Assembly: GCF_028435365.1 (NCBI RefSeq)
Contig: NZ_JAGTJJ010000005.1
Coordinates: forward strand, 124,001 to 188,000
Length of the DNA: 64,000 nt
Direction: 5' to 3'
Source: Polyangium jinanense
GTDB lineage: Bacteria > Myxococcota > Polyangia > Polyangiales > Polyangiaceae
Within the stretch, counting starts at the first letter, position 1. Each line of letters opens with the position of its first letter. The notes beneath the pieces were generated by a model. That model was not told where the DNA came from. It saw only the letters and a list, made by a program, of their open reading frames with translations, and ran no database searches. Below, one piece after another: positions 8,462-16,060 of this stretch. The position numbers and the translations under genes were made by a program.

Positions 8462-9061
8462 TCAACGATGGGATCCGTCGAGCGCCACGACGAACACCAC
8501 CGCCTCCTCCACGTCCGCGGCGACCTCGATCTCCACTTGGCCCTCCACGATCAACGTCTCCGCCCCGAGGAGATCGGCGGCCGTATCGGACCCGTCGACA
8601 CGAATCGCGACCGTCCCGCGGAATGCGTGAACGATCTGCGTCTCCGCCGCCAGGCAGAGGCGGACCCTGGAGCCGCGGGCGAGCGAATGAACCGCGGCGC
8701 TCGGGCGGAAACGAGACCGGCGCGCCATGATGTTGAAATCGCGCGCGGGCGTCCCTCCGAGCTCGCCGTGCGTGGGCCACGCGCCATCGAAGCGATAAGG
8801 CGAGAGGAGCGCGAGCCGCCGCCCGCCTCGCCCCTCGTGCACGAGCTCCATTGGCTCTCCCTCGGTCTGGAGGATGATCCGCTCGATACCCGGAAACGTG
8901 GAGAACGGCCCCGAGGCCGCGAGATCGGCGATGCTCAATCGCCAGGCGAAATCGTCGAGCCCAGCCCCAGGCGGGTCGACGGCAATCTCGGTCGTGGTGC
9001 CGAGACCATTCTTCCAGGGCATGACGCGGTAATCGGACGGCCGGAGGTGGCGAATCTGCAC
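8462..9061 (-). CDS. hutD: HutD/Ves family cupin-like protein
   Basis: Starting at a GTG at 9061, the product has 199 residues and opens QIRHLRPSDYRVMPWKNGLGTTTEIA. The conserved MPWKNGxGxTxE is the HutD/Ves signature. Later parts fit its bicupin fold: DFAWRLSIADL, SGPFSTFPGIERII and FNIMARR. HutD is linked in pseudomonads to fine control of histidine utilisation, perhaps by binding a pathway intermediate; no enzymatic activity is established. No other hut genes are visible here, so its role may differ. An ATG further inside (codon 14) was rejected because it would remove the conserved N-terminus. The gene leads a minus-strand run with the PL14 lyase 40 bp downstream. Confidence 0.8.
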   Translation of the reverse strand: MQIRHLRPSDYRVMPWKNGLGTTTEIAVDPPGAGLDDFAWRLSIADLAASGPFSTFPGIERIILQTEGEPMELVHEGRGGRRLALLSPYRFDGAWPTHGELGGTPARDFNIMARRSRFRPSAAVHSLARGSRVRLCLAAETQIVHAFRGTVAIRVDGSDTAADLLGAETLIVEGQVEIEVAADVEEAVVFVVALDGSHR

Positions 9062-9149
9062 GAGACGAAGGATACACGAGGGAAGCTCCGTCGACCATGT
9101 CCGAAACGCCCTTGACGACGCGGCGGACTTGGGCGAACAGCCTGGCACC

Positions 9150-9518
9150 ATGGACGCAGCGCTCGTCGTTCGATCGGTCTGGGAAGGCATGGAAGCGAGA
9201 AACTGGGGCGCCGTGCGGCGCCTCGTCGCCGACGATGTGGTCGTGACGTGGCCGCAGACGCGAGAGCGGATCCGCGGCGCCGATACGTTCGTCGAGGTGA
9301 ACCGGACCTACCCCGGAGACTGGCACATCACCGTGGAGGAAGTGCTCGCCGAGGGCGAACGCGCCGCGGCGAGGGTGACCATCGTCCTCGGAAAGGACGT
9401 GTTTTACGCAAGCGGCTTCTACCGCGTGCGCAATGGCCAGATTGTCGAGGCCACCGAGATGTTCGGCGATCCAGGGGAGCCGCCGTACGACCGCAGTCAC
9501 CTCACCGAACGCGATTGA
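9150..9518 (+). CDS. SnoaL/NTF2-like protein
   Basis: A 122-residue cytoplasmic protein with the NTF2-like cone fold pattern: an N-terminal helix pair (VVRSVWEGMEARNWGAVRRLV), then VTWPQTRERIRGADTFVEVNRTYP, and strands ending FYASGFYRVRNGQIVEATEMFGD. SnoaL-like proteins are small ketosteroid-isomerase-type enzymes or ligand binders; the catalytic residues are not obvious here. ATG 9150 is preferred over an in-frame TTG at 9129. It stands alone between two minus-strand blocks and diverges from hutD with an 88-bp gap. Many such genes sit beside stress or catabolic genes, but no specific partner is seen. Confidence 0.7.
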   Translation: MDAALVVRSVWEGMEARNWGAVRRLVADDVVVTWPQTRERIRGADTFVEVNRTYPGDWHITVEEVLAEGERAAARVTIVLGKDVFYASGFYRVRNGQIVEATEMFGDPGEPPYDRSHLTERD

Positions 9519-9530
9519 TCACGGGCGCGC

Positions 9531-11477
9531 TCAGAACACTTCGGCGTTTCGACCGGAGATGAGCTTCACCAGGTCGGCGCCGAGAAAGACACGGAAGGGA
9601 TCGAACGGGTTCTTGTCCATCCCGGTCTGTTGACCGAATGCATACCCGAGGCCCAGCCGCACCGTGCCAGCGCTGATCGACAACTGCGGGACGACGCGGT
9701 ATCGGGTCTTGTCGTCCGTGGTGTTGCGCTCGTCCTCGGGCACGTCTTCGAATAGGTTGGCAACGCCTAGGGCGAGACGGAAATCGCCGAACCGGCTGCG
9801 CGAAAACTGCCACCGCGAGCCGACGACGTCGATGACCGGAATGAGCACGCTCTCGTTGAACTGGACGCTGACGTCCCCCGAGACGCGCATGGACACGGCA
9901 TACCAGGGCGCGAGCGCGTAGAACTGTTGCTTGTCGCTGTAGCGCATCGACAGGATGCTCTCCCCCTTGGCTTGAGGCGGGTTGTCCTCGTACTGGACGA
10001 AGGGATCCGCGGGATCGAGCGCGTCGAAGACGTCCTGGAAGAGCTGCGCCCGCGCCTCGTCGTCCTTCGCGACCTTCTGGACGTCCGCGCGGATCTTCGC
10101 CATGAGGTCCGAGGTCTCGTGCGTCATTGCCAGCGCCTCCCTCATGATGGCATCCCCGTGCTTCAGGATGTCGCCAAGCTGGTCACCGCTCTGCCGGAGC
10201 TTGAACCAGGCAAGGAACGCAGCGCCCGTGGGTTTGTGTTTATCCTCGAGCTCGTCCGGAATCGTGATCCCGTAGCTCTTGGCGGCGGCCGCGAACTCAC
10301 TCATCGACGGCGAGCGAGCGAGTGTGGCGGCCTTCTCCTTGGCGATGGCCTCGTTGTAGATACGGAGCCAGCCGTCTTGCCCCGCGCCATTGCCACTCCA
10401 GTAGAGCTTGACCGTCTCGTAAAACTCGACGAGCGCCTGCTCGCCTTCGAGCCCGATGGCGTCGAGCTGCTGCTGCACGCTCTTCTCAGCCGTCTTCCGG
10501 GCGTCCTCGATGTCCCCCGCCGCTGTCTCCTTGAGCTGCTTGTAAAAAGTGGTGAGGTCTTCGCGTGCCTGGAGCTCGGCGGTCTTCGTGCCCGGGCAGG
10601 TCTCGTCCGTGCTGTCGGGCTGCAGGAGGGCGCGCGCTCGGCACTGGATCGCCTGGGATCGGGTCTGCAGGCTGGAGAGATACTCCGCGATCCTCGCGTC
10701 CTCGAAGACACGTGACGAAATGGCGCCTCGCCAGGCCCGGCCAATCTGATCCTTGATCTTGTTATCGACGCGCGCCACCTCCTCCGTGAGGAACGACGTC
10801 TCGACCTCGGATCCAAAGCCGACGAGGCGGAGGTCGATCTGGGTGAGGTGCGGCATGAAGCTCGCCTTGAGTTGTTTCCCCGGGACGACCAGCACGTACT
10901 TTCCGCTGATCGTCGTCTCCTCGAGGTCCGGGCCGCCGACCCAGCGGAAGGCGAGCTCGCCGTTCCGAAAGGCGCGCACGCCGCGCAGATGCTGGGCGAG
11001 GGTCTTGCCATCCGCGGCGAAGAGGATGAAGTCGGCCGGATGTGTATCACGGAAGTTACCGTTCCAGGCGCAGGACAGCTTGGACCCTGGCCACTTGGGC
11101 TCCTCCACGTTACCCCCGCAAAGCCGGTAATGATCGTACCGCGCGTCATCCATTTCGAGCGTGATCGTGCTCTGGGGGAGCAGCTTCCCGCCCATCTTCA
11201 TGCACACCGGGTGGGACGCGAGGTAGACCGACCCCTTCGTCTTCGAGCTCGCGAGCGGGCTCTGCCGCACGCCTCTCTCGTCCGTCGGCATCTGCTCGCC
11301 ACTCACCGCGAGGCTGTCGCCATACACCATTTGCATGCCGACCTCGCAGTCCTTCGGCAGACCGCTGCTGCTCGGCACCTTCAGCGCGGTGTGACCGCAC
11401 CCCGTCAGCGCCGCCGCCGAAAGTACAGCCGAAAGGCCCCAGCCCAGTTTGCCGCTCCATCTCGTCGAGATCATCAT
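9531..11477 (-). CDS. Large lipoprotein with helical middle and beta-rich C-terminus, unknown function
   Basis: This 648-residue protein begins with a lipoprotein signal (lipobox LTGC, Cys27). Residues about 30-270 are beta-rich with several cysteines. About 280-500 are charged and helical, with coiled-coil-like stretches such as EEVARVDNKIKDQIGRAW. The last 130 residues alternate in a manner reminiscent of outer-membrane beta-strands (WYAVSMRVSGDVSVQF, SISAGTVRLGLGYAFG). No family is recognised. Its ATG overlaps the stop of the PhoD-like gene in an ATGA (11477-11474), so the two are translationally coupled. A scaffold, partner or export factor of the phosphatase is a reasonable inference only. 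Confidence 0.75.
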   Translation of the reverse strand: MMISTRWSGKLGWGLSAVLSAAALTGCGHTALKVPSSSGLPKDCEVGMQMVYGDSLAVSGEQMPTDERGVRQSPLASSKTKGSVYLASHPVCMKMGGKLLPQSTITLEMDDARYDHYRLCGGNVEEPKWPGSKLSCAWNGNFRDTHPADFILFAADGKTLAQHLRGVRAFRNGELAFRWVGGPDLEETTISGKYVLVVPGKQLKASFMPHLTQIDLRLVGFGSEVETSFLTEEVARVDNKIKDQIGRAWRGAISSRVFEDARIAEYLSSLQTRSQAIQCRARALLQPDSTDETCPGTKTAELQAREDLTTFYKQLKETAAGDIEDARKTAEKSVQQQLDAIGLEGEQALVEFYETVKLYWSGNGAGQDGWLRIYNEAIAKEKAATLARSPSMSEFAAAAKSYGITIPDELEDKHKPTGAAFLAWFKLRQSGDQLGDILKHGDAIMREALAMTHETSDLMAKIRADVQKVAKDDEARAQLFQDVFDALDPADPFVQYEDNPPQAKGESILSMRYSDKQQFYALAPWYAVSMRVSGDVSVQFNESVLIPVIDVVGSRWQFSRSRFGDFRLALGVANLFEDVPEDERNTTDDKTRYRVVPQLSISAGTVRLGLGYAFGQQTGMDKNPFDPFRVFLGADLVKLISGRNAEVF

Positions 11478-13597
11478 TGACTCCTTTGGCTGTCGTTCGG
11501 AGGCTTGCGCCCGAGGATGTCCGAGCATCCTTTCACCCAGTTGTAGCTGCTGCCAGTCCAGCTCACGTTTACGTCGGGAATGCAGTTCCAATCGAGCGGG
11601 ACCCTCGTGATCTTCTTTGCTTGGGGACACCCGTCCGCGACCTCGCCTTTGCGCTGAGAGCCTTCGTAAAACTTATAGTCGCTTGTCTCCCACTCGTGGC
11701 ACGGGCGCTCGAGCATCAGCGCGTCGTTGATCAATCGGTCCTCGTCCGCGGATGGATAAAACACGACGCCGACATCGAACATCTCGCCCGTCTTGTTGAC
11801 CTGGACCTCGGCGAAGCTCGGCGAGCCGTAGATCCCGCCGCGCGGCCACACCGACACGAGCGAGTCCCCGTTCTCGGCACGAGGGTCGCCTACCTGGATC
11901 AGGTCACGCTTCACGAGGCTCTTGATTGCAGACTCATGCACCGTCAGCGCGTCGTTCGTGAGGCCCGACGAGATCACCTCCCAGCCCCAGAGGATGTCCT
12001 CCTTGCCGTCCTCGGGGACGGAGGAGAAGCCTTGCGGGGGGTTGCGGCACGCCTGCTCCTGCTTCCAGCTCGAGAAATCACCCGGCAGGGGCCCCTGTCC
12101 GCATGCGCCTTTCCCCTTGTGCCAGCATGATTCCTCTCCCGTGGAGAGGTAATGGACGGCGGAGTAATGCACGTCTCCGCTCAGGATAAGCAGGCGGTGC
12201 TTCCGGTTCGGCACGAAATGCTGGGTGAGCCGTTGGAGCAGGTCGCTCCGCGCGGCCTTCTTGTACGCCCACAGATCGTGGAGATCGTCGCACTGCTCCG
12301 GGTTCGAAAGAACGCGGTCGTCGCCGCATCCCGCTGTTTCCGCGAAGGCCTCCTGATCTGCGCTCACCCCGGACGCGACCGTGAGGGGCGTGGCGAGACC
12401 GAGGACGAAGAGCGTGGGGGCGTCCACGGAGGCGCTCCGGAGCCAGTCCTCCACCTTGCGGAGTTGCTTCTGCCATAACCCGTACGCGCTCCTGTCTTTG
12501 CCATATTTGACGGGCAGCTCAGCCGAGCGCGTGTCGAGCATCAGGACGCGGACGCCCTTCCCCCACGTGAATTCCACGTCCATGGTCGCTTCCCCGCGTC
12601 GATGGGGGCCGTGCGGCGACGGATTGCGCAGATCCTGAAAGCCGCGGAACGCGTCGAGGGCACTCTCGAAGTAACCCTTGAATCCAGGCGGCAGCTCGTT
12701 GTCCTTCGTACCCCAGCCGTCTTGGAGCTCGTGATCGTCCCAGATCAACGCCGCCGGCACCCCCTGGAGCGCCCGGTCAAACGGCGTCATGGCGAAGTGC
12801 GCGCGATAGATCACGTCGAGCAGGTCACCGTACGATTCGGCCGCCGAGAACGCCGGCACCGACCGATCCCCCTGGAAGATCGCCGTCGCATCGCCCATTT
12901 TGTTGTCGCCATCCACGTAGATCTGGTCTCCGAGGCCCAGCGCGAAGTCCGGCCGCTCGAAGCCCTTGATCCGCAGGAGGCCGTTGGCGCGGGCTGCCAG
13001 CAGCCGGAGGGAGTTCTGCTTGATCCGCATCTGCTGCATCCACTCCGGGCTCCCCACCGCCGAAGCACCCTTGAAAGAAACGGCATACGGGTTGTTGCAA
13101 CTGAACGCGAGGAAGCTCAGCTTCTCCGTCGCGGTGGTATCCTCGGGCCTCGTCCTTGCCGTGAGCACGACGACGCCGTTCTTCCGGATCTCGTATTCGG
13201 TCTCGGGCCTCAGACCTCGAAACTCGATTCGCTCCGTGTTGTGAGGACCTTTGGTACGGGACGGCGTGACTTCCACGAGCGTGGGGCCCGTCTTGGTCTT
13301 CAGCCAGATGGTATACACGTCCTGAAACCACGCGGGATCGGCGCCCTTCGGGTAAAGGTGCCACGCCGCGACGCTCGTCGGGGTCGGGAACGCGAGCTGG
13401 AAGAGCTCCCGATTCAGATCCTCCCCCTGCTTGGGCATCTCGTTCCATTGCAGTCGGTACATTCCCTCGAGGGTAACGGCGTCCTTGGGCGTCGAAGGCT
13501 GGCTGCCACCGCAAGCGCTGACCAGCCCAGCCGCGATGAGCATCGCCTTCATCCCCGAGCGCCTGCCCCACGCGCGGGCTCGTTTCGATGGATCCAT
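11474..13597 (-). CDS. PhoD-like metallophosphatase/phosphodiesterase lipoprotein
   Basis: The 707-residue product has a lipoprotein signal (GLVSACGGS, Cys29), an N-terminal fibronectin-like region with RIEFRGLRPETEYEI, and a PhoD-type metallophosphoesterase domain. Visible metal-site motifs are LGLGDQIYVDGDN (GDQIY 223-227), IWDDHELQDGWG (286-290) and LSGDVHYSAVHY near 495. PhoD enzymes hydrolyse phosphodiesters and phosphomonoesters, often extracellularly with Ca/Fe, and are induced by phosphate starvation; no Pho box was identified. The ATG at 13597 has AAGGGAG seven bases upstream and directly precedes the Arg-rich signal. It is longer than classical PhoD because of inserts in the C-terminal half. 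It is coupled to the lipoprotein gene at 9531 and diverges from the gene at 13727. Confidence 0.85.
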   Translation of the reverse strand: MDPSKRARAWGRRSGMKAMLIAAGLVSACGGSQPSTPKDAVTLEGMYRLQWNEMPKQGEDLNRELFQLAFPTPTSVAAWHLYPKGADPAWFQDVYTIWLKTKTGPTLVEVTPSRTKGPHNTERIEFRGLRPETEYEIRKNGVVVLTARTRPEDTTATEKLSFLAFSCNNPYAVSFKGASAVGSPEWMQQMRIKQNSLRLLAARANGLLRIKGFERPDFALGLGDQIYVDGDNKMGDATAIFQGDRSVPAFSAAESYGDLLDVIYRAHFAMTPFDRALQGVPAALIWDDHELQDGWGTKDNELPPGFKGYFESALDAFRGFQDLRNPSPHGPHRRGEATMDVEFTWGKGVRVLMLDTRSAELPVKYGKDRSAYGLWQKQLRKVEDWLRSASVDAPTLFVLGLATPLTVASGVSADQEAFAETAGCGDDRVLSNPEQCDDLHDLWAYKKAARSDLLQRLTQHFVPNRKHRLLILSGDVHYSAVHYLSTGEESCWHKGKGACGQGPLPGDFSSWKQEQACRNPPQGFSSVPEDGKEDILWGWEVISSGLTNDALTVHESAIKSLVKRDLIQVGDPRAENGDSLVSVWPRGGIYGSPSFAEVQVNKTGEMFDVGVVFYPSADEDRLINDALMLERPCHEWETSDYKFYEGSQRKGEVADGCPQAKKITRVPLDWNCIPDVNVSWTGSSYNWVKGCSDILGRKPPNDSQRSQ

Positions 13598-13726
13598 AAA
13601 AAACTCCCTTACGATAAACCGGCATGGTCTCACAGGCCCGTATCGTTCTTCAAGAGAAATCTTGCCCACACCGGTAAACTCGTTTCCCTCTTTCCCTCTA
13701 TCATCCTGCATGGTATGCTCCCGCCC

Positions 13727-14500
13727 ATGTCCCCCACCCCGCCCGATCCCGCTCAGTACACCCGCGCCCCCGTCATGACCCTCGAAGGGGGCATCACGCT
13801 TTGCCGCGTGCTCGCCGAGAGCTGCCCGAAGAGCATGCCGGCGTCCGTCAAGAAGGCGCAGAAGCGGCTCACGGAGGTCGCGGAGGCGGCGCAGGTCGCT
13901 TATACGATGCGCAGAAAGGCGCTCGGGAAGGGGGGCGAGGAGGATTCGCGGCCCGTCGACAGGGCCGGCGACAATTCATGGGGCGCACTGCGCGGCAGGC
14001 TCCAGGCGTATACGTTGCTCCCCGCGGAGACGTATCCGGACGCGAAACGCGCGGGGGAGATCCTCGCGAGTTTGTTCGGCGAGGCGGGGCTCTCGTTCCT
14101 CACGGAGTCGTATCCCGAGCAATATGCCATCGCCGACTCGGTGCTGCGGCGGATCGACGGGGAGGGGTTCGCCGTCGATCTCGATCGGATCGCCGGCAAG
14201 GAGTTCCTCGAGAACGTGCGGACGCAGCACGTGGCCTATGGGAAGATGGTCGCGGGGGTGCTGCAGCGCGAGGCGGCGCTTTCCGAGGACCTCGGCGAGC
14301 ACGTGCGGGCGATAGGGCAGGAGATCGTCGATTACGCGACGAAGGTGCTCGCTACAATCGAGCGGGACAAGCCGGCCACGATCACGGCGGCGCGGACCGC
14401 CCTCCGGCCGCTCGATGCCTTCCGGGAGGCCACGCAGAGGCGGCCGCGCAGCAGCGGCGACGCCGATGGAGCCCCGCCGGCCTCGCCAGAAGGGGCGTGA
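13727..14500 (+). CDS. Conserved-type helical protein of unknown function (257 aa)
   Basis: I do not recognise a named family. The protein is almost entirely helical, for example MTLEGGITLCRVLAESCPK, SVKKAQKRLTEVAEAAQVAYTMRRKAL and TQHVAYGKMVAGVLQREAALSEDLGEHVRAIGQEIVDYATKVLATIER. It has no signal or membrane segment. The C-terminus is a short disordered tail rich in Arg, Ser and Pro. ATG 13727 is preferred; an in-frame ATG at 13715 is possible. It diverges from the PhoD-like gene (129 bp between) and is followed by a non-coding tandem-repeat region. Confidence 0.6.
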   Translation: MSPTPPDPAQYTRAPVMTLEGGITLCRVLAESCPKSMPASVKKAQKRLTEVAEAAQVAYTMRRKALGKGGEEDSRPVDRAGDNSWGALRGRLQAYTLLPAETYPDAKRAGEILASLFGEAGLSFLTESYPEQYAIADSVLRRIDGEGFAVDLDRIAGKEFLENVRTQHVAYGKMVAGVLQREAALSEDLGEHVRAIGQEIVDYATKVLATIERDKPATITAARTALRPLDAFREATQRRPRSSGDADGAPPASPEGA

Positions 14501-14509
14501 GGGCGTCGG

Positions 14510-14745
14510 ACGAGGCCGATCGGGCTCGAGGAACGGGCCTTCGGGCCTCTCGGAGAGGCCGGGAAGTCTCGGGGCTCGAGGGAACGAGGCGTGCCCCGAA
14601 GCCTCCGGATCTGCGGGATCGAGGCGCAAGGTCGTTCGGAGAAGCCGAGAGGTCTCTCGGTTTGGTAGGACGAGGCGTATCGAGAGGCCGGGAGGTCTTC
14701 CGGCAGGGGTCGTGATCCTGTTCGGGAGGCCGTTAGGCTTGCCAG
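14510..14745 (+). repeat. Degenerate 43-bp tandem repeat in an intergenic region
   Basis: About six units start at 14510, 14553, 14596, 14639, 14682 and 14724, a period of 43 bp (42 for the last). The core is GAGAGGCCGGGAGGTCTC. It is well kept at 14553-14570, 14639-14656 and 14682-14699 (16 of 18 or better), and weaker at 14510, 14596 and 14724. Units at 14553 and 14639 share about 30 of 43 bases in the same register, including ACGAGGCGT near the unit end. Because 43 is not divisible by three and both strands are closed, it is not a coding repeat. The 468-bp gap between 14500 and 14969 holds only this array and the dyad upstream of the SDR gene. Confidence 0.7.
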
Positions 14746-14861
14746 GTTACATAATCAGGGGGATGACGCCTTCCCAGGCCAGCGCATCAACTTCCAAAAC
14801 TCCCCCGCAAACCAATGCGAGCAGGATGCCGCGTCCGATGACCCGAACGGGTGCGCCGATG

Positions 14862-14898
14862 TTGGCGCGATCGGATGAAGCTTTGGCGCGATCCGATT
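14862..14898 (+). promoter_or_regulatory. Putative operator upstream of the SDR gene at 14969
   Basis: TTGGCGCGATCGGAT (14862-14876) is repeated as TTGGCGCGATCCGATT (14883-14898), offset by 21 bp or two helical turns. The inner parts ATCGGAT and ATCCGAT also form an inverted repeat. The site lies about 70 bp upstream of the SDR start. AraC-type regulators often bind direct repeats of this spacing, and an AraC remnant follows the SDR gene. Confidence 0.4.
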
Positions 14899-14968
14899 GG
14901 CACCTCGGTCGCGAGGGGCCAATGCTGTCCGGGTGAGCCGCGAGGTCGGCTCCGGAAAGGGCGATTGC

Positions 14969-15853
14969 ATGTCCAAGGTTTGGCTCATCACGGGAAGCTC
15001 GCGTGGACTCGGCTGGGAGATCACGAAAGCTGCGCTCGCGGCAGGGCATCGCGTCGTCGCCACGGCGCGCAAACCCGAGCAGCTACACGCGCTCGTCGAG
15101 GCGCATCCCGAGCACGCACGCGCGGTCGCGCTCGACGTATCCGATCCGGGCGCGGCGCGCGCTGCGGTCGAGGCCGCCGTGGGCGCGTTCGGGCGCCTCG
15201 ACGTCGTCGTCAACAATGCGGGGTATGCGAACGTCTGCTCAATCGAGGACGTGAGCGATGAGGACTTCCGAACCCAGTTCGAGACCAACTTTTTCGGCCT
15301 CGTGAACGTGACGCGCGCGGCGCTCCCCGTCCTGCGAAAGCAACGCGACGGCCACATCATCCAGATCTCGTCGATCGGAGGTCGCAAAGGCACCCCCGGC
15401 CTCAGCTCCTATCAATCGGCCAAATGGGCCGTCGAGGGCTTCTCCGAGGTGCTCCATACCGAGGTCCGGTCGCTCGGCATTCGCGTGACAATCGTGGAGC
15501 CCGGGGGGTTTCGCACCGACTGGGGCGGCTCGTCGATGCGCATCGATCCGATCCACCCCGACTACGAACAGACCGTCGGCGCGGTGCGCAGCCGCCTCCG
15601 TCAGGGCCAAGACGGCATGCGCGGCGATCCTGCCAAGGGAGCGCAAGCGATCGTGACGGTGGCGGGGATGCCGGAGCCGCCGCTGCGCCTTTTGCTCGGG
15701 ACCGACGCGATGTTCCTCGCGAAGATCACGGCCGCCACGCAGGCGGCCGAGGACGCGAAGTGGGCATCGCTCAGCGCCTCGACCGACGCCGACGGGCTCG
15801 GCGACTTCGCCGACACGGAGGTGGCCAAAATGCTCCTCGCCATGCGACGATGA
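14969..15853 (+). CDS. Short-chain dehydrogenase/reductase (classical SDR)
   Basis: The 294-residue protein has the Rossmann nucleotide-binding motif TGSSRGLG (8-15), ARKPEQ after beta-2 suggesting NADP(H), NNAG (82-85), catalytic Ser134/135 and YxxxK (Tyr148, Lys152). The C-terminal extension past 250 is typical of the retinol-dehydrogenase-like or ketoreductase subgroup common in soil bacteria. The substrate cannot be predicted. ATG 14969 directly precedes the Rossmann strand, and GGAAAGGGCG lies upstream. It closely resembles two other SDRs in this window (17946 and 50762), each of which sits beside a divergent LysR regulator. Here the neighbour is only the tail of an AraC regulator. Confidence 0.9.
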   Translation: MSKVWLITGSSRGLGWEITKAALAAGHRVVATARKPEQLHALVEAHPEHARAVALDVSDPGAARAAVEAAVGAFGRLDVVVNNAGYANVCSIEDVSDEDFRTQFETNFFGLVNVTRAALPVLRKQRDGHIIQISSIGGRKGTPGLSSYQSAKWAVEGFSEVLHTEVRSLGIRVTIVEPGGFRTDWGGSSMRIDPIHPDYEQTVGAVRSRLRQGQDGMRGDPAKGAQAIVTVAGMPEPPLRLLLGTDAMFLAKITAATQAAEDAKWASLSASTDADGLGDFADTEVAKMLLAMRR

Positions 15854-15916
15854 GGCAATGGCGGAGCTCGTTCCCATCCCCGGCGTGATGATCGAGCGCC
15901 TCGCGGCGCTCGGTCG

Positions 15917-16003
15917 CGCTTTACGTTCGCGCGGGCGTTCCAGGGGTGGGAGGGCATGACGCCCGCGCGTTACCGCAAGCTCGCCGGTGCTCCGCAGCCT
16001 TGA
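15917..16003 (+). pseudogene. Remnant of an AraC/XylS-family regulator (C-terminal HTH end)
   Basis: The 29 codons from 15917 to the TGA at 16003 read RFTFARAFQGWEGMTPARYR, then KLAGAPQP. This is the classic last helix of an AraC/XylS DNA-binding domain (consensus F-R-FR---G-TP--YR). No ORF supplies the rest: the upstream in-frame sequence is short and enters the end of the SDR gene, and an ATG at 15858 (MAELVPIPG) is in another frame. I read this as a decayed regulator that once accompanied the SDR gene. Confidence 0.7.
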
Positions 16004-16060
16004 GCCGCCTCTCGTGATCTGCTTGCGCGTGCGCGGGCAGTTTTGGTACGCATTGACCTC

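Noticed and set aside
12602..13726. Upstream extension of the 13727-14500 gene by 375 codons
   Set aside because: The extension lies antisense to the PhoD-like gene and has shadow-type composition; the protein-like sequence starts near 13727.
14755..15393. Minus-strand frame of 212 codons across the SDR promoter
   Set aside because: Antisense to a clear SDR gene and has no protein-like features.
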